NCBI GenBank assembly: GCA_011192015.1 | Contig: DUET01000079.1 | Location: 1-64,000 of the forward strand | From: Anaerolineae bacterium | GTDB lineage: Bacteria > Chloroflexota > Anaerolineae > Anaerolineales > E44-bin32 | DNA length: 64,000 nt | Direction of reading: 5' to 3' | Part shown: piece by piece, positions 29,852 through 39,011 of the stretch | How positions within the stretch are numbered: position 1 is the first letter of the stretch | Layout of the letters: every line of letters begins with the position of its first letter | Made by a program: the position numbers and the translations under genes | Notes under the pieces: model-generated | Told to the model about the DNA's origin: nothing | What the model saw: only the letters and a program-made list of their open reading frames with translations | Database searches by the model: none

Positions 29852-29896
29852 GGGATGGATTTTGCCGCTGACCTTCTGTGTTGGAAAATCCGGAGA

Positions 29897-30241
29897 TCAG
29901 TTTCCCTCGGATGCCGTGTGTGACCGCAGCGGCCAATCGTCCTCTCGATGCTCCGCAAAGTATAAACTGACCCTTCCGGATGCGAAAGCCATCAAGGCAC
30001 GACCAGCAGCCTGCCCCTCGGGCGAGGCCATCGCACGCCGCAGGGAATCCAGGTCGTCGAAATAGAGTTCGTGCACCATGTGGAGGTCCACCAATCCATC
30101 GGGACGCTCCTTGATGCGGCTCAATGCGATGCGTTTCAAACCGGGCATATTATCTGCCAGCGGAACGAACTCCCGACTCCAGCGCTCTTCCAAGTTGAGC
30201 GTATCTCCCGAGCGGCGGAATAGGATCATCAGTTTGTACAT
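29897..30241 (-). CDS. EthD family protein
   Basis: MYKLMILFRRSGDT...ELYFDDLDSLRRAMASPEGQAAG. Confidence 0.8.
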   Translation of the reverse strand: MYKLMILFRRSGDTLNLEERWSREFVPLADNMPGLKRIALSRIKERPDGLVDLHMVHELYFDDLDSLRRAMASPEGQAAGRALMAFASGRVSLYFAEHREDDWPLRSHTASEGN

Positions 30242-30393
30242 GGTTCAACCTCTTCCCCCATTGGGGGCCTGGTTGACGTTCTTCCCGTGAGGTGCTCTCA
30301 CTGTGTGGAGATATCCATCTGCACGCATCGTGAGGAACTCGAATGCTTCGCTCATCGCAGAGGTCAGCAAGCCAGATTCAGCGGGTGCAAGAT

Positions 30394-30606
30394 TCAGATC
30401 TCATCTACGAGCGTTTCTCCGGCGCGCCTTACGACCTTCTTCAGACGACGAGCGACCTCCCTCCTGGGCATCAGGATGCGGCGACCACAACCGAGGCACT
30501 TCAATCCGATGTCGGCGCCTAAGCGTACGACGATCCAGTCTGTGCTGCCGCACGGATGCGGTTTTCGAAGGCGCAAGACGTCATCCATCTGCAGATCGAT
30601 CAACAT
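30394..30606 (-). CDS. DUF951-like small protein
   Basis: [42 protein letters not shown]. Confidence 0.85.
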   Translation of the reverse strand: MLIDLQMDDVLRLRKPHPCGSTDWIVVRLGADIGLKCLGCGRRILMPRREVARRLKKVVRRAGETLVDEI

Positions 30607-30670
30607 ATCGTGCTCCGTAACAGTCCGGGGCGCGATTATAACATCGGTGCTTTGGTATAATCGTCTCAAG

Positions 30671-31309
30671 ATGCTTGGTTTGTCATTTTCCACGCTGCTG
30701 ACGCGTATTGTCACATTGGTCATCGCATTCACCGTTCATGAGTTTGCGCATGCCTGGGCGGCAAACGAACTGGGTGACGACACTCCGCGCCGCAATGGAC
30801 GGCTGACGCTCAATCCCCTCGCCCATCTGGATGTCTTCGGCTCACTCATGCTTGTTCTGGTGGGTTTTGGATGGGCCAAGCCGGTTCCCGTCGATCCCTA
30901 CGCGCTGCGGCGCCGCACTCCAGCAGGACTGATGCTCGTCTCAGCAGCAGGCCCGATCTCGAATCTGCTCCTGGCAATCATGGCCGCACTCCCCATCCGC
31001 ATGGGGCTGATTGAAGCATCGGTCAGTGCGGGAGGCTTGCTGCCTTCGCCGAATCAGTTCTTCACAGAGTTTATTTTCATCAATCTCCTCCTGCTGCTCT
31101 TCAACATCATCCCGATCTTCCCTCTGGATGGTGAAAAAGTGCTTGAATACTTCCTGCCGCGTAGTGGGAAGGAATTCCTTCGTCGCCTACGTCCCATCAG
31201 CCCCTTTATTCTCATGGTTCTCATCTTCATCGGACCACGGTTCGGCTTGGATATCTTCAGGTTCTTGGTTGTAGAACCAGCATTGTGGTTGTTCTCTTCC
31301 CTGGTCTGA
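30671..31309 (+). CDS. Site-2 protease family (M50) metalloprotease
   Basis: [17 protein letters not shown] (HExxH); [13 protein letters not shown]. Confidence 0.92.
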   Translation: MLGLSFSTLLTRIVTLVIAFTVHEFAHAWAANELGDDTPRRNGRLTLNPLAHLDVFGSLMLVLVGFGWAKPVPVDPYALRRRTPAGLMLVSAAGPISNLLLAIMAALPIRMGLIEASVSAGGLLPSPNQFFTEFIFINLLLLLFNIIPIFPLDGEKVLEYFLPRSGKEFLRRLRPISPFILMVLIFIGPRFGLDIFRFLVVEPALWLFSSLV

Positions 31310-31481
31310 CAACACTCCGATATGTGGCTCTAACTTTTTCCATGGCGCGGATTTCCATCTACAGACCCGTGGTTTGATTGGAAGGCGCGGATGGACCTCC
31401 CACTTGTTTCCAATTACATTGTTGGCTTCGATGCAGAGAAGTCGCGTTGGACTTCCTCTGGGGTGGGCGTATAATGCGCCT

Positions 31482-31805
31482 GTGTCGACGGTTTATTGCT
31501 ACATCCTCGAATGCTCAGACGGCACGCTTTATACAGGCAGCACTTCCGATCCGAAACGGCGTCTGCGCGAACACAACGCAGGACGAGGCGGGCGATACAC
31601 GCGCACTCGAAGGCCCCTGCGTTTAAGGTATCTGGAACCTCAACCAAGCCGTCGGAGTGCGATGCAGCGCGAGAGGTCCTTGAAGGCTCTTCCCCGCCAG
31701 CAAAAACTGGCGCTGATCGACGAACAGCAGGATGCACTGGAAACCTTTGATTTCAACAGGGAGAACGATGTCAAAAACCAACAAAATCCAATGGATCACG
31801 GATGA
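31482..31805 (+). CDS. GIY-YIG nuclease family protein
   Basis: GTG start; [38 protein letters not shown]. Confidence 0.88.
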   Translation: MSTVYCYILECSDGTLYTGSTSDPKRRLREHNAGRGGRYTRTRRPLRLRYLEPQPSRRSAMQRERSLKALPRQQKLALIDEQQDALETFDFNRENDVKNQQNPMDHG

Positions 31806-32958
31806 ACTATCGGCACTGCGACAATCCGGTCTCTTCACCCAGATTCGCACATTGGGATCCCCTCAAGGTGCGTGGTTGAAGGTCGATGATCGGAAGGTTC
31901 TCAATTTCTGTTCCAATAATTATTTGGGATTGGCCAATCATCCGCGCATGACCGAAGCGGCCAGAAAGGCCATCGAAGCATATGGCGTCGGTCCTGCAGC
32001 GGTTCGAACCATCGCTGGAACGATGGGATTGCATCTCGAACTCGAACGGCGCTTGGCAAAGTTCAAGGGCGTCGAGGCAGCGATTACCTTGCAATCGGGC
32101 TTCAATGCCAATTTGGGTACGATCCCAGCGCTTGTGGGGCCGGAGGATGTGATCTACTCGGACGAACTCAATCATGCAAGCATCATCGATGGATGCCGTC
32201 TTTCGCGCGCCAAGATCCTTCGCTATGCGCATTGTGATCCGAACGATCTCAAGCGCGTGATCGAGGAAAACAAGGATGCAGGCTTCAGACGATCCTTGAT
32301 CATCACCGATGGCGTCTTCAGTATGGATGGTGATGTGGCTCCACTGGATGCAATCTACAAGATTGCCAACCAACACGATTTCCTGCTCATGGTGGACGAT
32401 GCTCATGGAGAGGGCGTGTTGGGGAAGGGTGGCCGCGGCATCGTCGATCATTATGGACTGCATGGTAAAGTCGACATCGAGGTGGGCACACTCTCCAAGG
32501 CTTTTGGAGTCGTCGGTGGTGCGGTTACCGGGAGGGAGGAAATCATCGCATGGCTGCGACAGCGAGCACGCCCGTTCCTCTTCTCCTCGGCCATGACGGT
32601 GCCGGATGTTGCCGCTTGCATTGCCGCAGTGGACATCCTGGAGGAGTCGACCGAGCTGGTGGATCGCTTATGGGAGAACACAGCGTACTTCAAAGATCAG
32701 ATGAAGGCACTTGGTTTCGATACCGGCAAGAGCACCACCCCAATCGTTCCGATCATGCTAGGAGAGGCGCCGCTGGCGCAGAAGTTCAGCAAGCGGTTGT
32801 TCGAGGAAGGGGTCTTTGCCATGGCGATCGGCTTCCCCACCGTACCGCGGGGGAAAGCGCGCATTCGCGTGATGAATTCGGCATCACACTCACGCGAAGA
32901 TCTTGATCGCGGGCTGGGGACATTTGAAAAGGTGGGGCGCGAATTGGATGTGATCTAG
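31768..32958 (+). CDS. kbl: Glycine C-acetyltransferase / AONS-like PLP enzyme
   Basis: [44 protein letters not shown]. Confidence 0.88.
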   Translation: MSKTNKIQWITDELSALRQSGLFTQIRTLGSPQGAWLKVDDRKVLNFCSNNYLGLANHPRMTEAARKAIEAYGVGPAAVRTIAGTMGLHLELERRLAKFKGVEAAITLQSGFNANLGTIPALVGPEDVIYSDELNHASIIDGCRLSRAKILRYAHCDPNDLKRVIEENKDAGFRRSLIITDGVFSMDGDVAPLDAIYKIANQHDFLLMVDDAHGEGVLGKGGRGIVDHYGLHGKVDIEVGTLSKAFGVVGGAVTGREEIIAWLRQRARPFLFSSAMTVPDVAACIAAVDILEESTELVDRLWENTAYFKDQMKALGFDTGKSTTPIVPIMLGEAPLAQKFSKRLFEEGVFAMAIGFPTVPRGKARIRVMNSASHSREDLDRGLGTFEKVGRELDVI

Positions 32959-32986
32959 GAAGGAAGGTTCAGCATCAGGAAGCGAC

Positions 32987-33018
32987 GTGCGGCGATCGTT
33001 TGAGTACGGTCGCCGCAC
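32987..33018 (+). terminator. Hairpin downstream of kbl-like gene
   Basis: GTGCGGCGA / TCGCCGCAC perfect 9 bp; weak U-tract. Confidence 0.5.
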
Positions 33019-33075
33019 ATCTTATCCAGTAGGATGGAGCGAAGTAGAAACGCACATGAAGCGAACGAATCGGCT

Positions 33076-33285
33076 TCAGTGTATCGATGCCAGGATCCCC
33101 CAAGGACAGTCAGCCTTGTTGAAACGGTCGCAATCCTGACCGTTTGAACAGCGATAGGCCATCACGCGCGGTGGTTGGTCCGGTAAGATGTCCGCTGCAT
33201 ACAGCAGTCGGGCTTCAAGACGGACCTGATCTTGAAGGAATTTACAGCGCGTTTCTTTGACCGTGCGCCAGGTTTCCCAAGCCAT
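33076..33285 (-). CDS. Small Cys-containing hypothetical protein
   Basis: AGGAGG RBS upstream of ATG; RCSNGQDCDRFNKADCPWG. Confidence 0.6.
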   Translation of the reverse strand: MAWETWRTVKETRCKFLQDQVRLEARLLYAADILPDQPPRVMAYRCSNGQDCDRFNKADCPWGILASIH

Positions 33286-33593
33286 CGCTCGACCTCCTGC
33301 CCATGCAATCTACTCCAATTGTAACGCATTGCAAAGTGACAGGCTTCCACGCAGGTTGATACGATCGACCTCTTTTCTCATGATCATGCGAAGTGTGCAT
33401 GTGCATCAAACGCCAGGATCGTGCAATTTGACAACGATCAGTTTTCCCAGTTCCTTCCATCTCCCACAGCCGGGGGATGTCGTCGAAGCAGGTAATGAAC
33501 AATCGAGTTCCAACGCGCTCTGATGAGTGAACCATGGGGAACGCGGAGGCAATCGATGCTGGTTGTGGAATACAGCGGAGTGGAGTGTCGCAC

Positions 33594-33670
33594 AAAAAAA
33601 GGGCCCCGGCCAGGGGGCAATGAGCGTGGGAACGATGGTGTTGCTGTGCTTGATGAGCCAGGGCCAAACC
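33594..33670 (-). ncRNA. Candidate small RNA with closing stem and intrinsic terminator
   Basis: Minus strand GGCCCTGGCT ... GGCCGGGGCC pair, then CCTTTTTTT; TAGAAT just upstream. Confidence 0.4.
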
Positions 33671-33836
33671 ATTCTACAATGTTATTGGCAAGGTCGTCGT
33701 TTTTTTTATGAATTACTTATACGCGCATTCTTGGCTCCAGCTTCACACCATCCGTCAGGTTGAATTGTGGAAAGCGTATGGGGTTGGTGGGGAAAGGGCG
33801 TCCTGTGGATGGAAATCGGGCATGCGGGAGGAATTA

Positions 33837-34160
33837 TCAGAATTGGAAGCGACGGCCCTTGGGGACGATCTTGCGTGCGTAGTTCGAAACGTAGGTCTGC
33901 AGCCGGGCTTCGAGCTCTTGAAAGATCTCCGAGGCGAGGATGTCTTCCAGAGTGTCCATGTCTTGTGCGATGAATCCGTTCAACCGCAGAGGATAAGCGC
34001 CATATGCAGTATGCCAGGCATCACACATCGTCAACCCCAGGTGTTCCATGGTGGGGACGAACTCACCGAGGACATAGCGGAAGTAATCCTCGCGCTTCTC
34101 GGGGATGGGATCGTAGGTTAGGAGCAGTTTTACTGGGCCGTGATCATCTTCGGTGGTCAT
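33837..34160 (-). CDS. Hypothetical protein, cotranscribed with the AmrS-like gene
   Basis: Continuous ORF about 30 nt (ATG start) or 6 nt (TTG start at 34184) after the radical SAM gene. Confidence 0.65.
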   Translation of the reverse strand: MTTEDDHGPVKLLLTYDPIPEKREDYFRYVLGEFVPTMEHLGLTMCDAWHTAYGAYPLRLNGFIAQDMDTLEDILASEIFQELEARLQTYVSNYARKIVPKGRRFQF

Positions 34161-34190
34161 CGGGTCAGTCCTGACAAGGCTCAATCAACA

Positions 34191-35318
34191 TCAGCGAAGT
34201 GGTCTGGGGCCACGGAAGTATAAATCACCTGGCGAGTGAACGCGCACGGAGCTTGCCGACTGCGGCCAAATGCCCGCGATCGAAGTCCCACACTGAGGGC
34301 ATGTCCCTTCGTCGGTCAGGTGATATCCGGTGATGACGTAACCCAATCGTTCGATCAGTGTTTGGTTGCAATTTGGGCAGAGGGTGTTCTCATAATTCGC
34401 CACATGACCGGGAAGATTGCCGGCGTAGACGAAATGCAATCCTGCTTCGAGGCCGATCTCGGCCGCACGGAGCAACGTTTTCGCGGGCGTGCGTGATCTG
34501 TCGGTCATTTTGTAATTTGCATGGAATGCTGTCACATGCCAGGGGATGTCTGGTGAGATCGACGCGATAAAGCGCCCCGCGTCCATCAATTCATCGTTGC
34601 TATCGTTCAGGTGGGGGATGACAAGCGTGACCACCTCGACCCAGAATCCCATTTCGTGTGCCAAGCGAATGCTATCGAGCACGTTTTGCAGCACACCACC
34701 CAGTCGACGGTATTGCTGGTCCTGCATGGTCTTCAAATCGATCTTCAGGCCGACCATGTAGGGCGCTAGCTGCTCCAACACTTCAGGTGTGGCGTTGCCG
34801 TTGGACACAAAAGCGCATTTGAGCCCCGCCTTCGTGGCCAATTTGAAGATGTCGAGAGCCCACTCGGAGCTGATCAGTGGTTCGTTGTAGGACGATGCCA
34901 CAACCTGGGCACCCATGCGTGTTCCGTAAGCAACGATTTCCTCGGCCGAAATCTGGCGGACATAATTTCCCGCAACATCGGACGCAGGATCGCGCAAAGC
35001 CTGCGACGATACCCAATTCTGACAGAAAGAGCAGTGGAAATCACAACCCAGCATCCCGAAGGTCAAGGCATCGGATGCCGGCAGCATGTGATAGAAGGGC
35101 TTCTTCTCGATGGGATCACATTGGAGTGCAGCCACATAGCCCCAGGGAACACGCAGCACTCCATCTTGGTTGAAGCGGACTTTGCAGATGCCCCGTCGAC
35201 CAGGACGGATCAGGCAGCGGTGGGCACAGGCATGACAACGAACGGAATCATCCTCGCCACGCTCGTAGAGCGTTCCCTCAACCGTCATTGAGTCGAGTAG
35301 ATCGGCCAGAGTTGTCAT
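34191..35318 (-). CDS. AmmeMemoRadiSam system radical SAM enzyme-like protein
   Basis: CHACAHRCLIRPGRRGICKVRFN; LGCDFHCSFCQNW (CX3CX2C). Confidence 0.88.
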   Translation of the reverse strand: MTTLADLLDSMTVEGTLYERGEDDSVRCHACAHRCLIRPGRRGICKVRFNQDGVLRVPWGYVAALQCDPIEKKPFYHMLPASDALTFGMLGCDFHCSFCQNWVSSQALRDPASDVAGNYVRQISAEEIVAYGTRMGAQVVASSYNEPLISSEWALDIFKLATKAGLKCAFVSNGNATPEVLEQLAPYMVGLKIDLKTMQDQQYRRLGGVLQNVLDSIRLAHEMGFWVEVVTLVIPHLNDSNDELMDAGRFIASISPDIPWHVTAFHANYKMTDRSRTPAKTLLRAAEIGLEAGLHFVYAGNLPGHVANYENTLCPNCNQTLIERLGYVITGYHLTDEGTCPQCGTSIAGIWPQSASSVRVHSPGDLYFRGPRPLR

Positions 35319-35376
35319 TGCAGTGAAGATTATAACAAACGTCGTCTTGTTGCTATGCTGAGTGTACAATGGGCCT

Positions 35377-35994
35377 ATGCTGACGGTTGTCATCCAAGCC
35401 GGAGGGCGCTCGGCGCGGTTATGGCAGGATAAAGGGCTCATCCCGTTGGGGGGCAAGCCCATGATCGAGCATGTCATCCGGCGCGTGGAGGGGCTTGGGG
35501 ATGAGTTGATGATCACCACACCATGTCCCCAGGCCTATGCTCGCTTTACGGCGCGCCTGGTAAGTGATCCGGAGCTTCATGCCGGTCCATTGGTCGGTTT
35601 GCAGACCGCATTGCGAGCGGCCAGCCATAGGACGGTGCTTGTCCTGGCCTGCGACATGCCCTTCGTCGAACGCGAGCTGTTGGAGTACATGCTCAGCATC
35701 GCCACCCAGGCTGATGTTGTGGTTCCTCAACATAATGGTTGGTATGAGCCATTGCAGGCCGTTTATTCCCGCCGATGCCTGCCCGCGATCGAGGGAGCCA
35801 TCGCCTCCGGAGAGAAGCGCGTCGTGAGTTTTTTCCCCAGGGTGCGTGTTCTCACTGTAGGGCGCCCGATCCTGGATCAACTCGATCCACGAGGGCTGAG
35901 TTTCTTCAACGTCAACACCGAGGATGATCTGGTCAGGGCGGAAAGCCTGTTGGCTGCGGAATCGAGTGCGATTGACCCCTCTCGCGACTTATGA
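35377..35994 (+). CDS. mobA: Molybdenum cofactor guanylyltransferase (MobA-like)
   Basis: VIQAGGRSARLWQDKGLIPLGGKPMIEHV; VLACDMPFVE. Confidence 0.85.
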   Translation: MLTVVIQAGGRSARLWQDKGLIPLGGKPMIEHVIRRVEGLGDELMITTPCPQAYARFTARLVSDPELHAGPLVGLQTALRAASHRTVLVLACDMPFVERELLEYMLSIATQADVVVPQHNGWYEPLQAVYSRRCLPAIEGAIASGEKRVVSFFPRVRVLTVGRPILDQLDPRGLSFFNVNTEDDLVRAESLLAAESSAIDPSRDL

Positions 35995-36089
35995 GATGCG
36001 ATTCACAGAGGCTGCGTGAGATTGTCTAACCGTGTAAGGGTGATGGTGTTCAATCGAATCACGGATCTTGTTTGACCAGTAGAATCTCC

Positions 36090-37340
36090 ATGACGATCGA
36101 TGTTTCACACGTGCGTTCTGAATTCCCAGCGCTGTCTTCGGATGCCATCTTCTTCGATAATCCCGGAGGCACGCAGGTTTCCAGGCGGGTGGTCGAACGC
36201 GTCAAAGATTATCTATTGGATACAAACGCCAATCATGGCGGCGCCTTTGCCACCAGCGCGGCCTCCGATGCCATCGTGGATCAAGCGCGTGAGGCGATGG
36301 CGTTTTTCCTCAACGCTGCGCACGCGGATGAAATCGTCTTTGGTCCGAACATGACTACATTGACCTTGTCTCTGAGCCGCTCTTTGGCAAGGGAGCTCCA
36401 AGCCGGCGACGAGATCGTCGTCACGCGCCTCGATCATGATGCCAACATCACGCCCTGGACACTGATCGCTCAGGACCGAGGCTGCACGGTTCGCTGGGTG
36501 GATTTCGACGTAGAGGATTGCACACTGCGTATGGATCAAATGGAGGATTTCATCAACGAGCGCACTCGCTTGGTCGCCGTTGGGTATGCATCCAATGCGG
36601 TGGGAACCATCAATCCGATCCAGCGCATCGTGCAAATGGCGCATGAAGCTGGAGCATTGTGCTACGTGGATGCGGTGCAGTATGCACCCCATGGTCTCAT
36701 CGATGTGCAGGCATTGGATTGTGATTTCCTGGTCGTGTCGGGCTATAAATTCTTCGGTCCGCATGTCGGAGTTCTGTACTCCAAGAAGGAACATCTCACC
36801 CGCTTGCGTCCCTATAAAGTGCGACCAGCTCCAGACAAGCCACCAGGAAACTTCGAAACCGGAACGCAGAATTTCGAAGGCATCGCCGGATTATTAGGGG
36901 CATTGGAATATCTGGCCTGGTTGGGGAAGACCTTTGGCGCAGAGCACGCAGAGCGTTTCAATGGCATTCGTCCGGAGATGCGCCTCCATCTCATGCAGGC
37001 CATGTCTGCTCTGAGGGCACAGGAGATGGAACTCAGCCGAGCCTTGATCCAAACGCTGTCCGCCATCCGGGGGCTCCGAGTCTATGGCATCACGGATCTC
37101 GATAAATTGGATCATCGCGTGCCCACAGTTTCCTTCAGGATGGATGACCGCGCCCCTCGCCAGATTGCGGAAGAGCTGGCAAGGGGGGGGATTTATGTCT
37201 GGGATGGGAACTACTACGCGCTGGCCGTCACGGAACGTCTTGGTGTCGAGGATCAGGGCGGCATGGTGCGAGTGGGGCTGGTTCACTACAACACGCATGA
37301 TGAAATCGAGCGTTTGGGAGATGCTCTTCAAGCGCTTTAA
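36090..37340 (+). CDS. Cysteine desulfurase-like (class V aminotransferase fold) protein
   Basis: IFFDNPGGTQVSRRV; TRLDHDANITPW; DAVQYAPHGLIDVQALDCDFLVVSGYKFFGPHVG (PLP Lys); no Cys in the C-terminal region. Confidence 0.88.
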   Translation: MTIDVSHVRSEFPALSSDAIFFDNPGGTQVSRRVVERVKDYLLDTNANHGGAFATSAASDAIVDQAREAMAFFLNAAHADEIVFGPNMTTLTLSLSRSLARELQAGDEIVVTRLDHDANITPWTLIAQDRGCTVRWVDFDVEDCTLRMDQMEDFINERTRLVAVGYASNAVGTINPIQRIVQMAHEAGALCYVDAVQYAPHGLIDVQALDCDFLVVSGYKFFGPHVGVLYSKKEHLTRLRPYKVRPAPDKPPGNFETGTQNFEGIAGLLGALEYLAWLGKTFGAEHAERFNGIRPEMRLHLMQAMSALRAQEMELSRALIQTLSAIRGLRVYGITDLDKLDHRVPTVSFRMDDRAPRQIAEELARGGIYVWDGNYYALAVTERLGVEDQGGMVRVGLVHYNTHDEIERLGDALQAL

Positions 37341-37438
37341 GCCATGCTGGGAAGGAGTGAACCAGTGTGGCATGTCATAACTAGCATGACTTGCAGCAAG
37401 GGGGAGTGAGGGGAAAACAGTCGTATTTATGCTTAAAA

Positions 37439-37485
37439 CACAGGCAAACATCTAGGTGAGGGGGGCACCCAGATGTCTGCCTGTG
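37439..37485. other. Long imperfect inverted repeat
   Basis: CACAGGCAAACATCTAGGTG / CACCCAGATGTCTGCCTGTG, 18 of 20 paired, 7-nt loop. Confidence 0.7.
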
Positions 37486-37682
37486 CTCATTAGTATACCT
37501 AAAACTAATGACCAGTCAAGAGGATGTACTGTCCAATCGATGGCCATGATTCCTGGCTTTCTGGGTTGGGCGCGGAGCATGAAAAACCGCTAACGTGACG
37601 GCTGTCGTGAAGAATAGGATGGATGCCACTTCGGTTGTTTCCACTCTGATCTTACACTAAGTCCTACGGAACGGAGTAACCA

Positions 37683-38162
37683 ATGCCGGGATTGAAAGAG
37701 CTGCTTTGTAGATTGCCGCTATTCAAGGGTCTGGAGTCAGAAGATCTTGACCTTTTGACGGAGCTTTTTCATCTTGAAACCTATGCGCGCAATGCACTCA
37801 TTTTCAAACAGGGAGATCCTGCCGATCGGCTTTTTGTGCTCCTGAAGGGCAGGGTCGAGATTCGCTTCAAGCCATACGATGGCGAAGCTTGGACGGTTAC
37901 AACCATCGAGAAAGGCGGCATCTTCGGGTGGTCGGCGGCTCTGGGGCGCAAATCATACACCTCATGCGCCATATGCGTCGGGGAGTGTGAAGCGCTGCAT
38001 GTCGAGGGAGCGTTGCTTCGAAAGTTGATCGATGAGCATCCCAAGACCGGAGTCATTCTCTTGGACAGGCTGGCCACTGTGATCGCGGAACGCCTGCGGA
38101 ATACGCACGCTCATGTAGTCGGATTGTTACAAGAAGGAATGGCTGCTCAAACCGAGCGCTAG
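37683..38162 (+). CDS. Stand-alone cyclic nucleotide-binding (CRP/FNR-like sensor) domain protein without HTH
   Basis: PLFKGLESEDLDLLTELF; IFKQGDPADRLFVLLKGRVEI; ends shortly after the CNB domain. Confidence 0.88.
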   Translation: MPGLKELLCRLPLFKGLESEDLDLLTELFHLETYARNALIFKQGDPADRLFVLLKGRVEIRFKPYDGEAWTVTTIEKGGIFGWSAALGRKSYTSCAICVGECEALHVEGALLRKLIDEHPKTGVILLDRLATVIAERLRNTHAHVVGLLQEGMAAQTER

Positions 38163-38188
38163 TCCCTTTCTACAACGGGAGGTGACAC

Positions 38189-38455
38189 ATGGAGTCAACA
38201 GAACTCCACAATCATCAGGTAGGTGCCACCCCTGAGGAACGTATGCAGAAGTTGGTGGCCTCGATCAGCGCGTATATCGAGCAATACCATGGCGGCTGGG
38301 TGCGCTATGTTGATTTCGATGGAAAGGTTCTCAAGGTCGAGATGGGAGGAGCTTGCCGAAGCTGCAGTCTCTCGGAGACCACACTTCATGGATGGGTCAA
38401 GGGAACGGTTCGCCAATTCTTTCCCGAATTGATCAGTGTGGAGAATGTGGGATAG
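38189..38455 (+). CDS. NifU C-terminal-like protein
   Basis: YIEQYHGGWVRYVDFDGKVLKVEMGGACRSCSLSETTL (CxxC). Confidence 0.82.
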   Translation: MESTELHNHQVGATPEERMQKLVASISAYIEQYHGGWVRYVDFDGKVLKVEMGGACRSCSLSETTLHGWVKGTVRQFFPELISVENVG

Positions 38456-38531
38456 CGAACCATTAAACGAATGTGCCTATGGTTTCGATCGTAGTGGCTT
38501 GGACAGTTCTGATCATAAAGAATTGGTGACA

Positions 38532-38894
38532 ATGACTTTTTCAGCGGTGTTCGCAATTGTGGTTGGGATTGGGATGATTGTGCAGTGGGCTGTATCGTAC
38601 GCGGCCAAGCAGATCCCCGAATTGCTAACTGAGCCCATTCGAATCAGGTTTCATATCGCGGGAGAAATCTTGACCGCCTTAGCACTTATCGGCGGTGGAA
38701 CAGGGTTGTTGGCCGGTTGGCCCTGGGCGCCTACGCTGTTCTTTGTTTCCATGGGTATGCTTTTCTATACGGCCATCGTGAGCCCGGGTTTTTTTGCGCA
38801 AAGGGATGAGCGTATCTGGGTTCTGTTGTTTGGCGTCCTCATCCTCATTGGTCTTTTGGCCGTGTTTTCCGTGCATGCCGTTGTGGCTGCATAG
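38532..38894 (+). CDS. Small membrane protein
   Basis: Four hydrophobic segments; followed by strong terminator. Confidence 0.6.
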   Translation: MTFSAVFAIVVGIGMIVQWAVSYAAKQIPELLTEPIRIRFHIAGEILTALALIGGGTGLLAGWPWAPTLFFVSMGMLFYTAIVSPGFFAQRDERIWVLLFGVLILIGLLAVFSVHAVVAA

Positions 38895-38922
38895 CAGAAG
38901 CGGAACAATCTCATATCGACCG

Positions 38923-38946
38923 ATGACCGCCCTGCAGGGCGGTCAT
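38923..38946 (+). terminator. Intrinsic terminator
   Basis: ATGACCGCCC TGCA GGGCGGTCAT then TTTTTCTCT. Confidence 0.92.
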
Positions 38947-39011
38947 TTTTCTCTATCAGGAATGAGCGGGAAATGTTTGGTGAATCGGGCAGGGCTTGCG
39001 TTTCAAGCTTC

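Noticed and set aside
33516-33545. CTCTGATGAGTGAACC resembling a hammerhead ribozyme CUGAUGA...GAA core
   Set aside because: No room for stem II between the two core segments and no convincing flanking stems I/III.
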